Shown here in pieces: positions 1-5,972 of a stretch of 64,000 bases of DNA. The DNA is from JABDQZ01 sp050049775. GTDB taxonomy: Bacteria; Pseudomonadota; Gammaproteobacteria; Chromatiales; Chromatiaceae. Where the stretch lies: the NCBI GenBank assembly GCA_050049775.1, contig JASFVP010000012.1, positions 1 through 64,000 on the forward strand, written 5' to 3'. The translations under genes and the position numbers were made by a program. The notes beneath the pieces were generated by a model. That model saw only the letters and a list, made by a program, of their open reading frames with translations, ran no database searches and had not been told where the DNA came from. The stretch's first letter is position 1; every line of letters begins with the position of its first letter.

Positions 1-355
1 CACCATCAATTTTCAGAGCATTTCTGTACCATTCAACTGCATCTTCCTTATAACCATGTTTTTGTAACAAGCGTGCCAACCAGATATGTGCTAGAAACTC
101 CCCTGCAAATGCAGATTCCTGATAAAGATCAGCCGCTTTCTCTAAATCCTTTTCTACACCTAAACCATGTTCGTAAATTTTACCTAGATTAGACAGTGCT
201 CTGGGCGCCCCTTTATCTGCCGCACTTTCTAATAATTTTTTTGCTTCAATATAATTAATTTCAACACCCAACCCATCCAAATACATTATTCCAAGTATAG
301 TTTGTGAAACTACATTCCCTTGATCTGCTTCTTTTGCAAGTATGTTGATATCCAT
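1..355 (-). CDS. Sel1-like repeat protein, cassette-encoded, 3' end outside window
   Basis: The open frame starts at the ATG ending at 355 and runs off the left edge, so the C-terminus is missing. The visible 118 residues contain tandem Sel1-type helical repeats with the usual signature (MYLDGLGV, then EAKKLLESAADKGAPRALSNLG, IYEHGLGVEKD and AADLYQESA). Sel1-like repeats are alpha-solenoid scaffolds for protein-protein contacts, and the partner cannot be told from sequence. The gene is the left-most visible cassette of the integron-type array and lies on the minus strand like the others. Its attC site would lie beyond the window. The sequence is AT-richer than the chromosomal genes to the right, as expected of an acquired cassette. 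I am confident of the repeat family but not of the function. Confidence 0.85.
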   Translation of the reverse strand, partial: MDINILAKEADQGNVVSQTILGIMYLDGLGVEINYIEAKKLLESAADKGAPRALSNLGKIYEHGLGVEKDLEKAADLYQESAFAGEFLAHIWLARLLQKHGYKEDAVEWYRNALKIDG

Positions 356-362
356 TTTTTAC

Positions 363-443
363 GCCTAACGTTTTAGGCCATGCGCGACCGACACCGCGAA
401 CGAAGTAAGCGGTGGGGCGTCGCGATGGGCCGCCTTGTTAGCT
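363..443 (-). other. attC recombination site 1
   Basis: An inverse core GCCTAAC (363-369) and a core GTTAGCT (437-443) bound an imperfect palindrome of 81 bp. It lies at the 3' end of the minus-strand cassette gene 438-737. The spacing and core consensus RYYYAAC...GTTRRRY fit an integron attC (59-base element). Confidence 0.85.
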
Positions 444-737
444 GTTTTCTTGCCCGTTACGACTGCTATAACCATATTTTTTTGCTGCATCGGGATTTTG
501 AGTATCAACTATTGCTCCACACCATCGGTTGCCCCATGGAACAACACCCTGTACCTGAATTGTAGTCAACTCACCATTAGCATTTGCTTTTTCAACAACA
601 AAATTACACGGGTGATGCGTGTCAAATAATACAAACTCGCAACCTGAAATAAGCTCACCGTCAGTGACAGAAACATCGAACTCGGCGAGTTTCCCACTTT
701 CTGCGCTACGAGAAGATTTTACTTGAAATACAGTCAT
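438..737 (-). CDS. Hypothetical cassette protein, 99 aa
   Basis: This is an unrecognised cassette gene. The ATG is at 735-737, and the TAA stop is formed inside the attC core at 437-443. The product has no signal peptide or membrane segment and reads as a mixed alpha/beta protein with several hydrophobic strands (GCEFVLFD, CNFVVEKA, TTIQVQGVVPWGN). Three cysteines are spread along the chain without a metal-binding pattern. It forms one self-contained cassette with attC site 1 and sits between the Sel1 cassette and the 143-residue cassette. There is room for only a few bases between the upstream attC and the start codon, so expression probably depends on read-through from a promoter further right. 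No function can be proposed. Confidence 0.7.
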   Translation of the reverse strand: MTVFQVKSSRSAESGKLAEFDVSVTDGELISGCEFVLFDTHHPCNFVVEKANANGELTTIQVQGVVPWGNRWCGAIVDTQNPDAAKKYGYSSRNGQENS

Positions 738-750
738 AATTTTCTTTTAC

Positions 751-834
751 AGCTAACGCCAATGATAAGGGGCCGAGGCAAAGCCGAGGTCCCAGCAGAC
801 CCGAAGGGGATGCGCCTTGATTTCCTTGTTAGGC
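751..834 (-). other. attC recombination site 2
   Basis: An AGCTAAC inverse core (751-757, imperfect at its second position) pairs with GTTAGGC (828-834). The 84-bp element contains inverted GGCCGAGG/CCGAGGT-type arms and follows the minus-strand gene 829-1260, whose stop codon lies in the core. Confidence 0.8.
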
Positions 835-1260
835 TTTTTCACCGAATTCATTGATGAATGCCTTCGTTGCAATGACTTGGTTGTTGAAAATGCCAACCTC
901 GCCGTATTTGTTATTTCCCCATTCTTCCATTGTTTCTGGGACTTGAATAAAAAAAGCGAAAATCTTGAATGGGCCAGTTAAGAGCGCCTGTAGTTCGGAC
1001 ACGAAGCTGGGATTGAAAACAGAGCGGCTGAACGCAAGTTCCCTTTTTCCATCACCGAAGAAATCCATTTGGTGCCACCATTCCTTTGTTTCATCCCAAG
1101 CGCCAATTTGTGGCTCCAGCAACGACTCCGTCTTTTCGATTAGCGCAATTTCCAGCTCTTCGAGGGTATCGCCAAGCGCAGCCATTTTTTCCTCGGATGG
1201 AAGGCGAGAGAAGAATGCTTCTGTGAAGCTTTCTTTGTCCTGATAAATGGCGTAATCCAT
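829..1260 (-). CDS. Hypothetical cassette protein, 143 aa
   Basis: This is an unrecognised cassette gene starting at the ATG ending at 1260, eight bases after the previous attC core. The soluble, acidic product has a helical N-terminal half (about residues 8-50, rich in Glu and Leu) and a C-terminal half with alternating hydrophobic strands and aromatic residues (KEWWHQMDFF, FKIFAFFIQVP). There is no signal peptide, transmembrane segment or cysteine cluster. The TAA stop is formed by attC site 2. Small acidic cassette proteins of this shape are sometimes immunity or antitoxin proteins, but no toxin partner is visible here, so that is only a possibility. Confidence 0.7.
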   Translation of the reverse strand: MDYAIYQDKESFTEAFFSRLPSEEKMAALGDTLEELEIALIEKTESLLEPQIGAWDETKEWWHQMDFFGDGKRELAFSRSVFNPSFVSELQALLTGPFKIFAFFIQVPETMEEWGNNKYGEVGIFNNQVIATKAFINEFGEKA

Positions 1261-1265
1261 TTTGA

Positions 1266-1353
1266 GCCTAACGCCATTATTTAGGGGCAGCCGGCGACGC
1301 CGGATGTCCCAGTGAGGAGCAGAGCGACGAGCGCCTAGAACTTCTTGTTATAA
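1266..1353 (-). other. attC recombination site 3
   Basis: GCCTAAC (1266-1272) and a variant core GTTATAA (1347-1353) bound 88 bp with inner arms GCCGGCGACGCCGG that fold back. The element follows the lipoprotein cassette 1348-1782. Confidence 0.8.
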
Positions 1354-1782
1354 GCTCTCTCTGAGCCATGAATTTCTCTCATGATCTTCGGCGCCGCCGT
1401 CAAAGCCGTAAAAGTAGAAGACTTCATGCATAGAGCCGCTATCCATTTTCACTTCGCCGATAAGATAAATATGCCTCCAAAGAGGTGGAATATGGTGATG
1501 TTTGACGACCGTTCTCACCTCAAATGACGAACCGGGCGACACGCTGCCTACTTTTTTAGCATACTGGCATTTATTCCGTTCTGTTAATACGAGTTCATCT
1601 TTGTCAGGTTTTGCATCGGGATTTCCCAAGGTGCTCTCAGTACACACCAACCCATGCTCAGGCAGTGCGAACCGATGACCTGCAATTTTCGAATATGCGG
1701 GCTCTCCGGAGATATCAGAGACAACGACCGAAGCGCACCCAGACAAGGCGAATATTGCAAGGAAGATGATTATTCGTTTCAT
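1348..1782 (-). CDS. Cassette-encoded lipoprotein, 144 aa
   Basis: The N-terminus has a classic lipoprotein signal: positively charged MKR, a hydrophobic stretch IIIFLAIFA and the lipobox LSGC with Cys15 as the acylated residue. The mature part is about 129 residues with two further cysteines (CTES and NKCQY), which could form a disulfide, and strand-rich segments such as SFEVRTVVKH and HIYLIGEVKM. No family was recognised. It should be lipid-anchored, in the outer or inner membrane facing the periplasm. The stop codon is part of attC site 3. Several neighbours in the array are also envelope proteins. Confidence 0.8.
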   Translation of the reverse strand: MKRIIIFLAIFALSGCASVVVSDISGEPAYSKIAGHRFALPEHGLVCTESTLGNPDAKPDKDELVLTERNKCQYAKKVGSVSPGSSFEVRTVVKHHHIPPLWRHIYLIGEVKMDSGSMHEVFYFYGFDGGAEDHERNSWLRESL

Positions 1783-1791
1783 TCTTTTTGC

Positions 1792-1854
1792 TTATAACGT
1801 CTGAAGCCAGCCGCGCCTGTGTAGCAGGCGTCGGACTGGGCTGACTTGTTATAC
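1792..1854 (-). other. attC recombination site 4
   Basis: TTATAAC (1792-1798) and GTTATAC (1848-1854) bound a 63-bp palindromic element (inner arms CTGAAGCCAG / CTGGGCTGAC) after the minus-strand gene 1849-2223. Confidence 0.8.
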
Positions 1855-2223
1855 GCCATTTTGCACATTCCATCGACGTATCGACAAATACCATAACGCC
1901 GCCCATGAGACGCCGAGGACAATAGTTAGAAGCCACTCAGCCGGATAATGCAAAATAACTAGCCCACCTATTACCATGGAGTAAAGGGCTGCCCACCACA
2001 AACACACTCTGAATGCTCGCACAGAGCCGTGCCATGCCACGACCGCAGCAACTGCCAAAATCAGCCCAAGAGCTATTAGGGCCGGGGAAATTCCAAGCGC
2101 CCACATCTCATCATTTGTAATTGTCACCCCTGAATTCAGATTCACTTTTGGAGCGAAAGATGATGCGGCGATTAGCACCGCAGCTACTAGTAAAAACACG
2201 AAATGTTTAGTCTTTAGCACCAA
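1849..2223 (-). CDS. Cassette-encoded membrane protein, 124 aa
   Basis: This small integral membrane protein is predicted to have four hydrophobic segments: about residues 8-24 (FVFLLVAAVLIAASSFA), 45-63, 73-90 and 97-112. A short extra-membrane loop lies after the first segment. Arg and Trp residues cluster at the membrane edges (RAFRVCLWW, SIRRW), which suggests a cytoplasmic C-terminus. No known family was recognised. The gene ends inside attC site 4, so the whole cassette is about 430 bp. Small multi-spanning proteins of unknown role are common integron cargo. Confidence 0.7.
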   Translation of the reverse strand: MVLKTKHFVFLLVAAVLIAASSFAPKVNLNSGVTITNDEMWALGISPALIALGLILAVAAVVAWHGSVRAFRVCLWWAALYSMVIGGLVILHYPAEWLLTIVLGVSWAALWYLSIRRWNVQNGV

Positions 2224-2237
2224 TCAGTTCCCTTGGC

Positions 2238-2337
2238 GTGTAACGCCTTGCTAAGGGGCAACCGAAACGCAGTGTAGGTTGTCCCGCGGAGGCCGCGCTT
2301 TTTTGCGGCCGGAGTGTACTTGAGCAATTTGTTATGT
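2238..2337 (-). other. attC recombination site 5
   Basis: GTGTAAC (2238-2244) and GTTATGT (2331-2337) bound the longest attC-like element of the array (100 bp), with internal complementary GGCCGCGC / GCGGCC arms. It follows the cassette gene 2332-2664. Confidence 0.75.
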
Positions 2338-2664
2338 TTTATACCGCCGTACGGTAAAGACGGCCATAGGCACCGTTATTATTAGTGGTGCCAATTGGAA
2401 AAACACAACGCCCATTGCAGTAACTATACCCGGCCCCCAATCTTCTTTAGACATAGGACCATACATAATGCTCCATACATTGAACCATGACCACGAAAGA
2501 AGCCCAACGTAGATAATGTTAAAAATTATAAACGGCTTGGAGTAAAACCAGCCAGGACCAAATAACCTTTTGACCTTTGCTCCAGCCATGATTCCAGGGC
2601 TAACAGCCAGAATGAAAGGCAATACGAAAAACCCTACAAAAGTACCGATTCCCATCGCTAGCAC
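2332..2664 (-). CDS. Cassette-encoded membrane protein, 110 aa
   Basis: The product is hydrophobic with three predicted membrane segments: residues about 4-24 (MGIGTFVGFFVLPFILAVSP), 44-63 (FIIFNIIYVGLLSWSWFNVW) and 80-103. Basic residues KVKR follow the first segment and RRYK ends the protein. The family was not recognised. The stop codon is formed by attC site 5. It forms a pair of adjacent membrane-protein cassettes with 1849-2223, but no sequence similarity between the two is evident, so they are separate acquisitions rather than a duplication. Confidence 0.7.
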   Translation of the reverse strand: MLAMGIGTFVGFFVLPFILAVSPGIMAGAKVKRLFGPGWFYSKPFIIFNIIYVGLLSWSWFNVWSIMYGPMSKEDWGPGIVTAMGVVFFQLAPLIITVPMAVFTVRRYKT

Positions 2665-2671
2665 TCAAAAA

Positions 2672-2731
2672 ACATAACGTTTGAAACCAGGCGCGCCGCT
2701 TTTTGGCGTCGCCTGGGTTGACTTGTTATAT
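2672..2731 (-). other. attC recombination site 6
   Basis: ACATAAC (2672-2678) and GTTATAT (2725-2731) bound a compact 60-bp element with complementary arms AAACCAGGCG / CGCCTGGGTT. It follows the DUF695-like cassette gene. Confidence 0.85.
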
Positions 2732-3208
2732 TCTTTTTACTCCGGACAAAAACCCTTTATACAAAGACCAGTCTGGTTCTTGACTGTTCTCTATTTCAAT
2801 AGGGTAGACAGGATGTCCTTTTAAAGACTCATTCAATTTATTCATCCATTTTTCGACATCTTCAACATACCAGTGCCATTCCTTCCTTCCATTACCCGTT
2901 ACAACAAGCATTAGGAAGGAATATTCCTTTGAATCTAAACTTTCAAGGGCGTCTTCAAGTGCAATTTGCCCATCATTAGTTTCTGCATCAGGCATTCCAC
3001 CTTCATTTGCAGGTTTGTACCGCCAGAAAATACTTATAAGAAAGGGGTACTGTTTGGTTTCGATACCTGCTGGGACATTTTGTCTGGCACGAAATACTAA
3101 TGGTTTACTATCTTCTTGACCTTCAGCAGTAAACCAAACATCTTCATTTCCTTGTACAGTGCTCATTAGTACCATCCAGATTATAAAAATTGCGCCAGTC
3201 TTTTTCAT
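2726..3208 (-). CDS. DUF695-like exported cassette protein, 160 aa
   Basis: An N-terminal signal peptide (MKKTGAIFIIWMVLMSTVQG) suggests export. The mature part resembles the DUF695 family. It shows a strand segment FLISIFWRYKP, the motif GGMPDAETNDG followed by an acidic helix (ALEDALESLDS), a second strand FLMLVVTGNGRKEWHWYVED and the C-terminal signature HPVYPIEIENSQEPDWSLY. DUF695 proteins have no assigned biochemical role; many sit in phage or immunity contexts. The gene forms a cassette with attC site 6, and its TAA lies in the attC core. The family call rests on motif recognition without a profile search. Confidence 0.7.
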   Translation of the reverse strand: MKKTGAIFIIWMVLMSTVQGNEDVWFTAEGQEDSKPLVFRARQNVPAGIETKQYPFLISIFWRYKPANEGGMPDAETNDGQIALEDALESLDSKEYSFLMLVVTGNGRKEWHWYVEDVEKWMNKLNESLKGHPVYPIEIENSQEPDWSLYKGFLSGVKRI

Positions 3209-3221
3209 AAAGGAATATAAC

Positions 3222-3299
3222 GCCTAACATATGGGGCGGCCGGCGAAGCCGGACGTCCCAGCCACCCGCCAGGGTGGCGACATGATGTACTTGTTAGGG
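3222..3299 (-). other. attC recombination site 7
   Basis: GCCTAAC (3222-3228) and GTTAGGG (3293-3299) bound 78 bp with complementary GGCCGGCGAAGCCGG arms. The site follows the YidD-like cassette gene 3331-3645, whose stop codon lies 31 bp outside the element. Confidence 0.85.
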
Positions 3300-3330
3300 C
3301 ATGCTCGTTCATTAGCCTAAACCACTCCTG

Positions 3331-3645
3331 CTAATTGAAAGGCCAACTGGCCAAAACGCAGCACCCTGCATCTGCTGCAGTGCACGATTTATCGCAAGGT
3401 TGAACTTCTTCCTCGTTTTCCTTTTTCTTTGCCGACAGCACTTTGCTTGCTTCATTGCATTCAGCCATACGGGAACCGAATTGGGACACCATCGCGAGTG
3501 CGCCTTTTGTTTCAATGACCTCGATTGCCCAAGACGAGCATGATCCATTTTGATGGAGCACGTTATGGGCGCAACAGTAACCTTTTCTTGGCGAAAGATA
3601 CTGCTGATAAAGGCGGATCGCTTTGATGGCAATTTGATTTAGCAA
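3331..3645 (-). CDS. YidD-family protein in a gene cassette, 104 aa
   Basis: The N-terminal half matches the YidD (membrane protein insertion efficiency factor, formerly DUF37) signature: IRLYQQYLSPRKGYCC, then GSCSSWAIEVIETKGALA, which corresponds to the SCSxYAxxAIxxxG region. YidD helps YidC insert inner-membrane proteins and is normally a short chromosomal gene between rnpA and yidC. Here it is a mobile cassette with an extra Cys-rich, Lys/Glu-rich tail (CDKSCTAADAGCC). The likely start is TTG at 3643-3645, preceded by a GGAAACGGAAG ribosome-binding stretch; no in-frame ATG fits the conserved start. An overlapping 106-codon frame (3312-3632) was not chosen because it has no recognisable motif. 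Confidence 0.75.
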   Translation of the reverse strand: MLNQIAIKAIRLYQQYLSPRKGYCCAHNVLHQNGSCSSWAIEVIETKGALAMVSQFGSRMAECNEASKVLSAKKKENEEEVQPCDKSCTAADAGCCVLASWPFN

Positions 3646-3665
3646 GACTTCCGTTTCCTTTTTTG

Positions 3666-3731
3666 CCCTAACGTTGCCTTCAGCGGAGTAGGCGCGTCAG
3701 CGACTGCATCCGCTGGAAGGCCTTGTTAAAC
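3666..3731 (-). other. attC recombination site 8
   Basis: CCCTAAC (3666-3672) and GTTAAAC (3725-3731) bound 66 bp with complementary arms (GCCTTCAGCGGA / TCCGCTGGAAGGC). It follows the AP2-HNH cassette, whose stop lies inside the core. Confidence 0.85.
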
Positions 3732-4727
3732 GTGATCTCCGACATAAATCTCACTGCGATGATATTCAAGGTACTTCTGGTGTCTGAAATTTAGACCATT
3801 GATTCGCTCTTTTCCTGTAATGGCAAGGTTTCCAATATCTGGTTTTAACTGTTCTGAAATTACTATTCGACCATCGGCGTCAAACGTTATAAAACCTACA
3901 TCAAATGCTCTATCGTAAACTGGTGAGAGAGCCAAGCCGTTAAATACATCTAAACGTTCGGAGTCATCTGCAACTTTCCATAGCTTTATATGCCCTGCAT
4001 TCAGGAATGTTTTGGCATTACTGACTGCGCACCTATGCCCCCAAAAATCCAAAACACTTTTTCTAAATCTACGCTGCCCAATTCTGATGTTCAGCATATC
4101 CTGCTTTTGGGTGCTGTTTAGTAAGGGGTTGTTGATAGTGCCTAGAAAGAAAAAAACCTCGGAATCATCTTCCAGTTCGCCAATCCATTCTAGAAGCGTT
4201 CCCAGCTCCTCAATGTGAAGTACTATTTTTTCGTTTGAGAATGCATCTGGCAACTTTTCCAATACTTCTTCTTCGAACTGCTTTCGTCTTTCGATGGCGA
4301 GTTTTAATGCGTTCTTTTCACCGTGCTGGTGTATAGAATACTTTCTTTGCTTGTTTTTGCTGTCGCTATCTTGGTAATTAGCAACCCAGTATTCTTCTGG
4401 ACTTTTTCTATCTTTTCTTTCTCTATACGAACGACTTACGCCAACTATTCCCGATGTATTTCTTGGGGATAGTTTCAAAACTACAGGAGCCGCGTAACGT
4501 GCATTTTCAAGAAGTACGCCTAGCTCTCCCGCGGCCTCTAAAAAGTCATTTCGGTATTTAAGTGCCGCCTCGTATGCCCCATCCACACCACCGTGTTTGT
4601 TCACATTGAAGAATTTTGTCTCATGGTAAGACTCCCTTTCAAAAGCGAACTGCCATCCGGAAAGGTTGCCTTGCTTAATCCACTTGAGATATCGCCGGTC
4701 TTCAAATTTGGAAAGATCCATATCCAT
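3726..4727 (-). CDS. AP2-domain and HNH endonuclease cassette protein, 333 aa
   Basis: The central region (about residues 88-150) resembles an AP2/ERF-type DNA-binding domain of the kind found in phage and homing endonucleases: NTSGIVGVSR, then EYWVANYQD and RKYSIHQHGEKNALKLAIERR. A degenerate copy may lie at residues 10-65 (WKI-like core YLKWIKQGNLSGWQFAFE). The C-terminal region (about 215-320) matches the HNH_2-type nuclease fold: GHRCAVSNAKTFLNAGHI supplies the first Cys/His ligands and catalytic His, and NGLALSPVYDRAFDVGFI the Asn and following metal ligand. The enzyme probably nicks or cuts DNA, as a restriction-like or homing-like nuclease. It is an unusually large cargo for the array. 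The start is the first ATG of MDMD, and the second ATG is equally possible. Confidence 0.8.
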   Translation of the reverse strand: MDMDLSKFEDRRYLKWIKQGNLSGWQFAFERESYHETKFFNVNKHGGVDGAYEAALKYRNDFLEAAGELGVLLENARYAAPVVLKLSPRNTSGIVGVSRSYRERKDRKSPEEYWVANYQDSDSKNKQRKYSIHQHGEKNALKLAIERRKQFEEEVLEKLPDAFSNEKIVLHIEELGTLLEWIGELEDDSEVFFFLGTINNPLLNSTQKQDMLNIRIGQRRFRKSVLDFWGHRCAVSNAKTFLNAGHIKLWKVADDSERLDVFNGLALSPVYDRAFDVGFITFDADGRIVISEQLKPDIGNLAITGKERINGLNFRHQKYLEYHRSEIYVGDHV

Positions 4728-4734
4728 TTTGTAC

Positions 4735-4815
4735 GTTTAACGCCTGCCATAACCGGAGCCAAAAAGTGGAGCGCAGCGTAGCTTTTTGGCGTCCGAGTTT
4801 ATGGCTTTGTTAGGC
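4735..4815 (-). other. attC recombination site 9
   Basis: GTTTAAC (4735-4741) and GTTAGGC (4809-4815) bound 81 bp with strong complementary arms (CCAAAAAGTGGAGCG / GCTTTTTGG and GCCATAA / TTATGGC). The site follows cassette gene 4831-5421. Confidence 0.85.
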
Positions 4816-4830
4816 ATATTTTTCACTATG

Positions 4831-5421
4831 CTAGCTTTCGTTCTCTTTGATGATTTTACTAAGCACGACACTGATATTCTTTAATTCTTTTTCAATTTTT
4901 TGAAGGGTTGTAGTATTAGGACCTTTCAAGGCATCTACAATTGCCTGATCAGCGCTTGTTCTGCTTGGCATGTATTTCATGTGAGATACGCTTAGAACGC
5001 AGCATTCTTTTCGTTTTCTAGTGACTCCAATTGGGTTCTTGTACTCATAAGACACTTCCAGTTCAAGTTTTTCACCCAGCCTTTCCGCAAGGCCTCCATA
5101 CTGACCACCATCAAATACATACTTTTGTGCCGCTGCTATAGCAGGCAACCCATCACCTAATACATCCGTGCAATCACCATTTGCTTTTTCAATTCCATAA
5201 CATTTAGCTGGTATAGCTTGAGAAAAACGCACGTTTCTAGCCATGCCTCCCCCAAGATTCTCAATTACCAAATCAATGATGCTTGGTATGTCAGGATTGG
5301 GACGATACTGTACGAGAATGTGCGGCCGCGATTGTTTTACTAACGCCATATACGCCACAAACACCGCCAGTAAAGTGACGAGGGGGCTTATAACGTAAAA
5401 AATTGTTTGAGCTAAAGCCAT
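4831..5421 (-). CDS. Membrane-anchored cassette protein, 196 aa
   Basis: One N-terminal membrane segment (TIFYVISPLVTLLAVFVAYM, about residues 6-25 from the chosen start) is followed by a soluble region with beta-strand patterning (HILVQYRPNP, IIDLVIENLGGG, KLELEVSYEY) and a C-terminal helical coiled-coil-like tail (LQKIEKELKNISVVLSKIIKE). The segment ENLGGGMARNVRF resembles the cores of small membrane-anchored beta-sandwich proteins of unknown role. The ATG at 5419-5421 was preferred to an upstream TTG at 5448 because it has a GAAG element before it. This is the cassette closest to the right end of the array, so it should be the most recently inserted or best expressed if a promoter lies to its right. 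Confidence 0.7.
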   Translation of the reverse strand: MALAQTIFYVISPLVTLLAVFVAYMALVKQSRPHILVQYRPNPDIPSIIDLVIENLGGGMARNVRFSQAIPAKCYGIEKANGDCTDVLGDGLPAIAAAQKYVFDGGQYGGLAERLGEKLELEVSYEYKNPIGVTRKRKECCVLSVSHMKYMPSRTSADQAIVDALKGPNTTTLQKIEKELKNISVVLSKIIKENES

Positions 5422-5455
5422 GATGTCTTCACTTATGCAAATGTCCAATTTTCAT

Positions 5456-5462
5456 GCCTAAC
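5456..5462 (-). other. Core site at right boundary of cassette array
   Basis: A GCCTAAC (GTTAGGC on the minus strand) marks the right edge of the last cassette. No second core follows to the right, so this is either the cassette junction of an attI remnant or of a truncated attC. It is the expected position for attI because the cassette genes read leftward. Confidence 0.6.
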
Positions 5463-5471
5463 TATAATTAG

Positions 5472-5512
5472 ACACCCTAAAAGTCGCATATGTAACACGA
5501 CTTTTAGGGTGT
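5472..5512. repeat. 15-bp perfect inverted repeat flanking the array boundary
   Basis: Arms ACACCCTAAAAGTCG (5472-5486) and CGACTTTTAGGGTGT (5498-5512) are perfectly complementary across an 11-nt AT-rich spacer. No T-tract follows on either strand, so it is a poor intrinsic terminator. It lies 10 bp right of the last cassette core site. Two imperfect direct repeats follow, CTGACCCATAAT (5521-5532) and CTTGACCCCATAAT (5543-5556). Confidence 0.75.
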
Positions 5513-5603
5513 ATAAAAAACTGACCCATAATAAAAACAACAACTTGACCCCATAATACGGGACCTAAATGGATTTTCAAACAGGACTCAGAGTTGAGAA
5601 GTA

Positions 5604-5969
5604 TCAGCAATTCGCCGCGCTGAGCAGCAGTTCGGTAATACCATCTAGCGAGCCAAGATAGTCGGCCTGGCGCACGATGACACCTTCGGGCAGGCGGCCG
5701 TCGGTTTTGCTGATTTCTTCAGGGATGTCTTCGGCGACGTGACGGCCGGCGGAGAGGAAGTACGGCAGCACAATGACTTCGCTGGCGCCGGCTTCGGCGC
5801 ATTCGATGATGCCGTCGGGGATGGAGGGTTCGGCCAGTTCGAGAAAGGCGCAGCGCACGTCGCCGAACTGCTCACCGGCCTTGTCGGCGAGGCAGCGGGT
5901 GACCTGGCGAATTTCTTCATTCGAGCTTTCACGGCGACTGCCGTGGGCGACCAGTAACAATGCTTTCAT
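5604..5969 (-). CDS. cbiX: CbiX/SirB-like sirohydrochlorin chelatase, 121 aa
   Basis: The single-domain chelatase family is recognised from the N-terminal strand ALLLVAHGSRRESS, with His9 as the presumed metal-site ligand, and from SAGRHVAEDIPEE, which supplies the second His, together with EVIVLPYFLSAG. These small proteins act as homodimers and insert iron or cobalt into sirohydrochlorin. In this genome the iron reaction would provide siroheme for DsrAB. Length matches the short CbiX form (about 120 residues). The ATG at 5967-5969 lies 3 bp after the pepN stop, so the two genes are probably co-transcribed. Whether the physiological metal is iron or cobalt cannot be read from sequence. Confidence 0.85.
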   Translation of the reverse strand: MKALLLVAHGSRRESSNEEIRQVTRCLADKAGEQFGDVRCAFLELAEPSIPDGIIECAEAGASEVIVLPYFLSAGRHVAEDIPEEISKTDGRLPEGVIVRQADYLGSLDGITELLLSAANC

Positions 5970-5972
5970 GCT

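Noticed and set aside
3312..3632. Alternative 106-codon frame in the YidD cassette
   Set aside because: Same strand but other phase; it shows no YidD signature, which is clear in 3331-3645.
5472..5512. Palindrome read as an intrinsic terminator
   Set aside because: The spacer is 11 nt and there is no T-tract next to the stem on either strand; it is reported as an inverted repeat instead.
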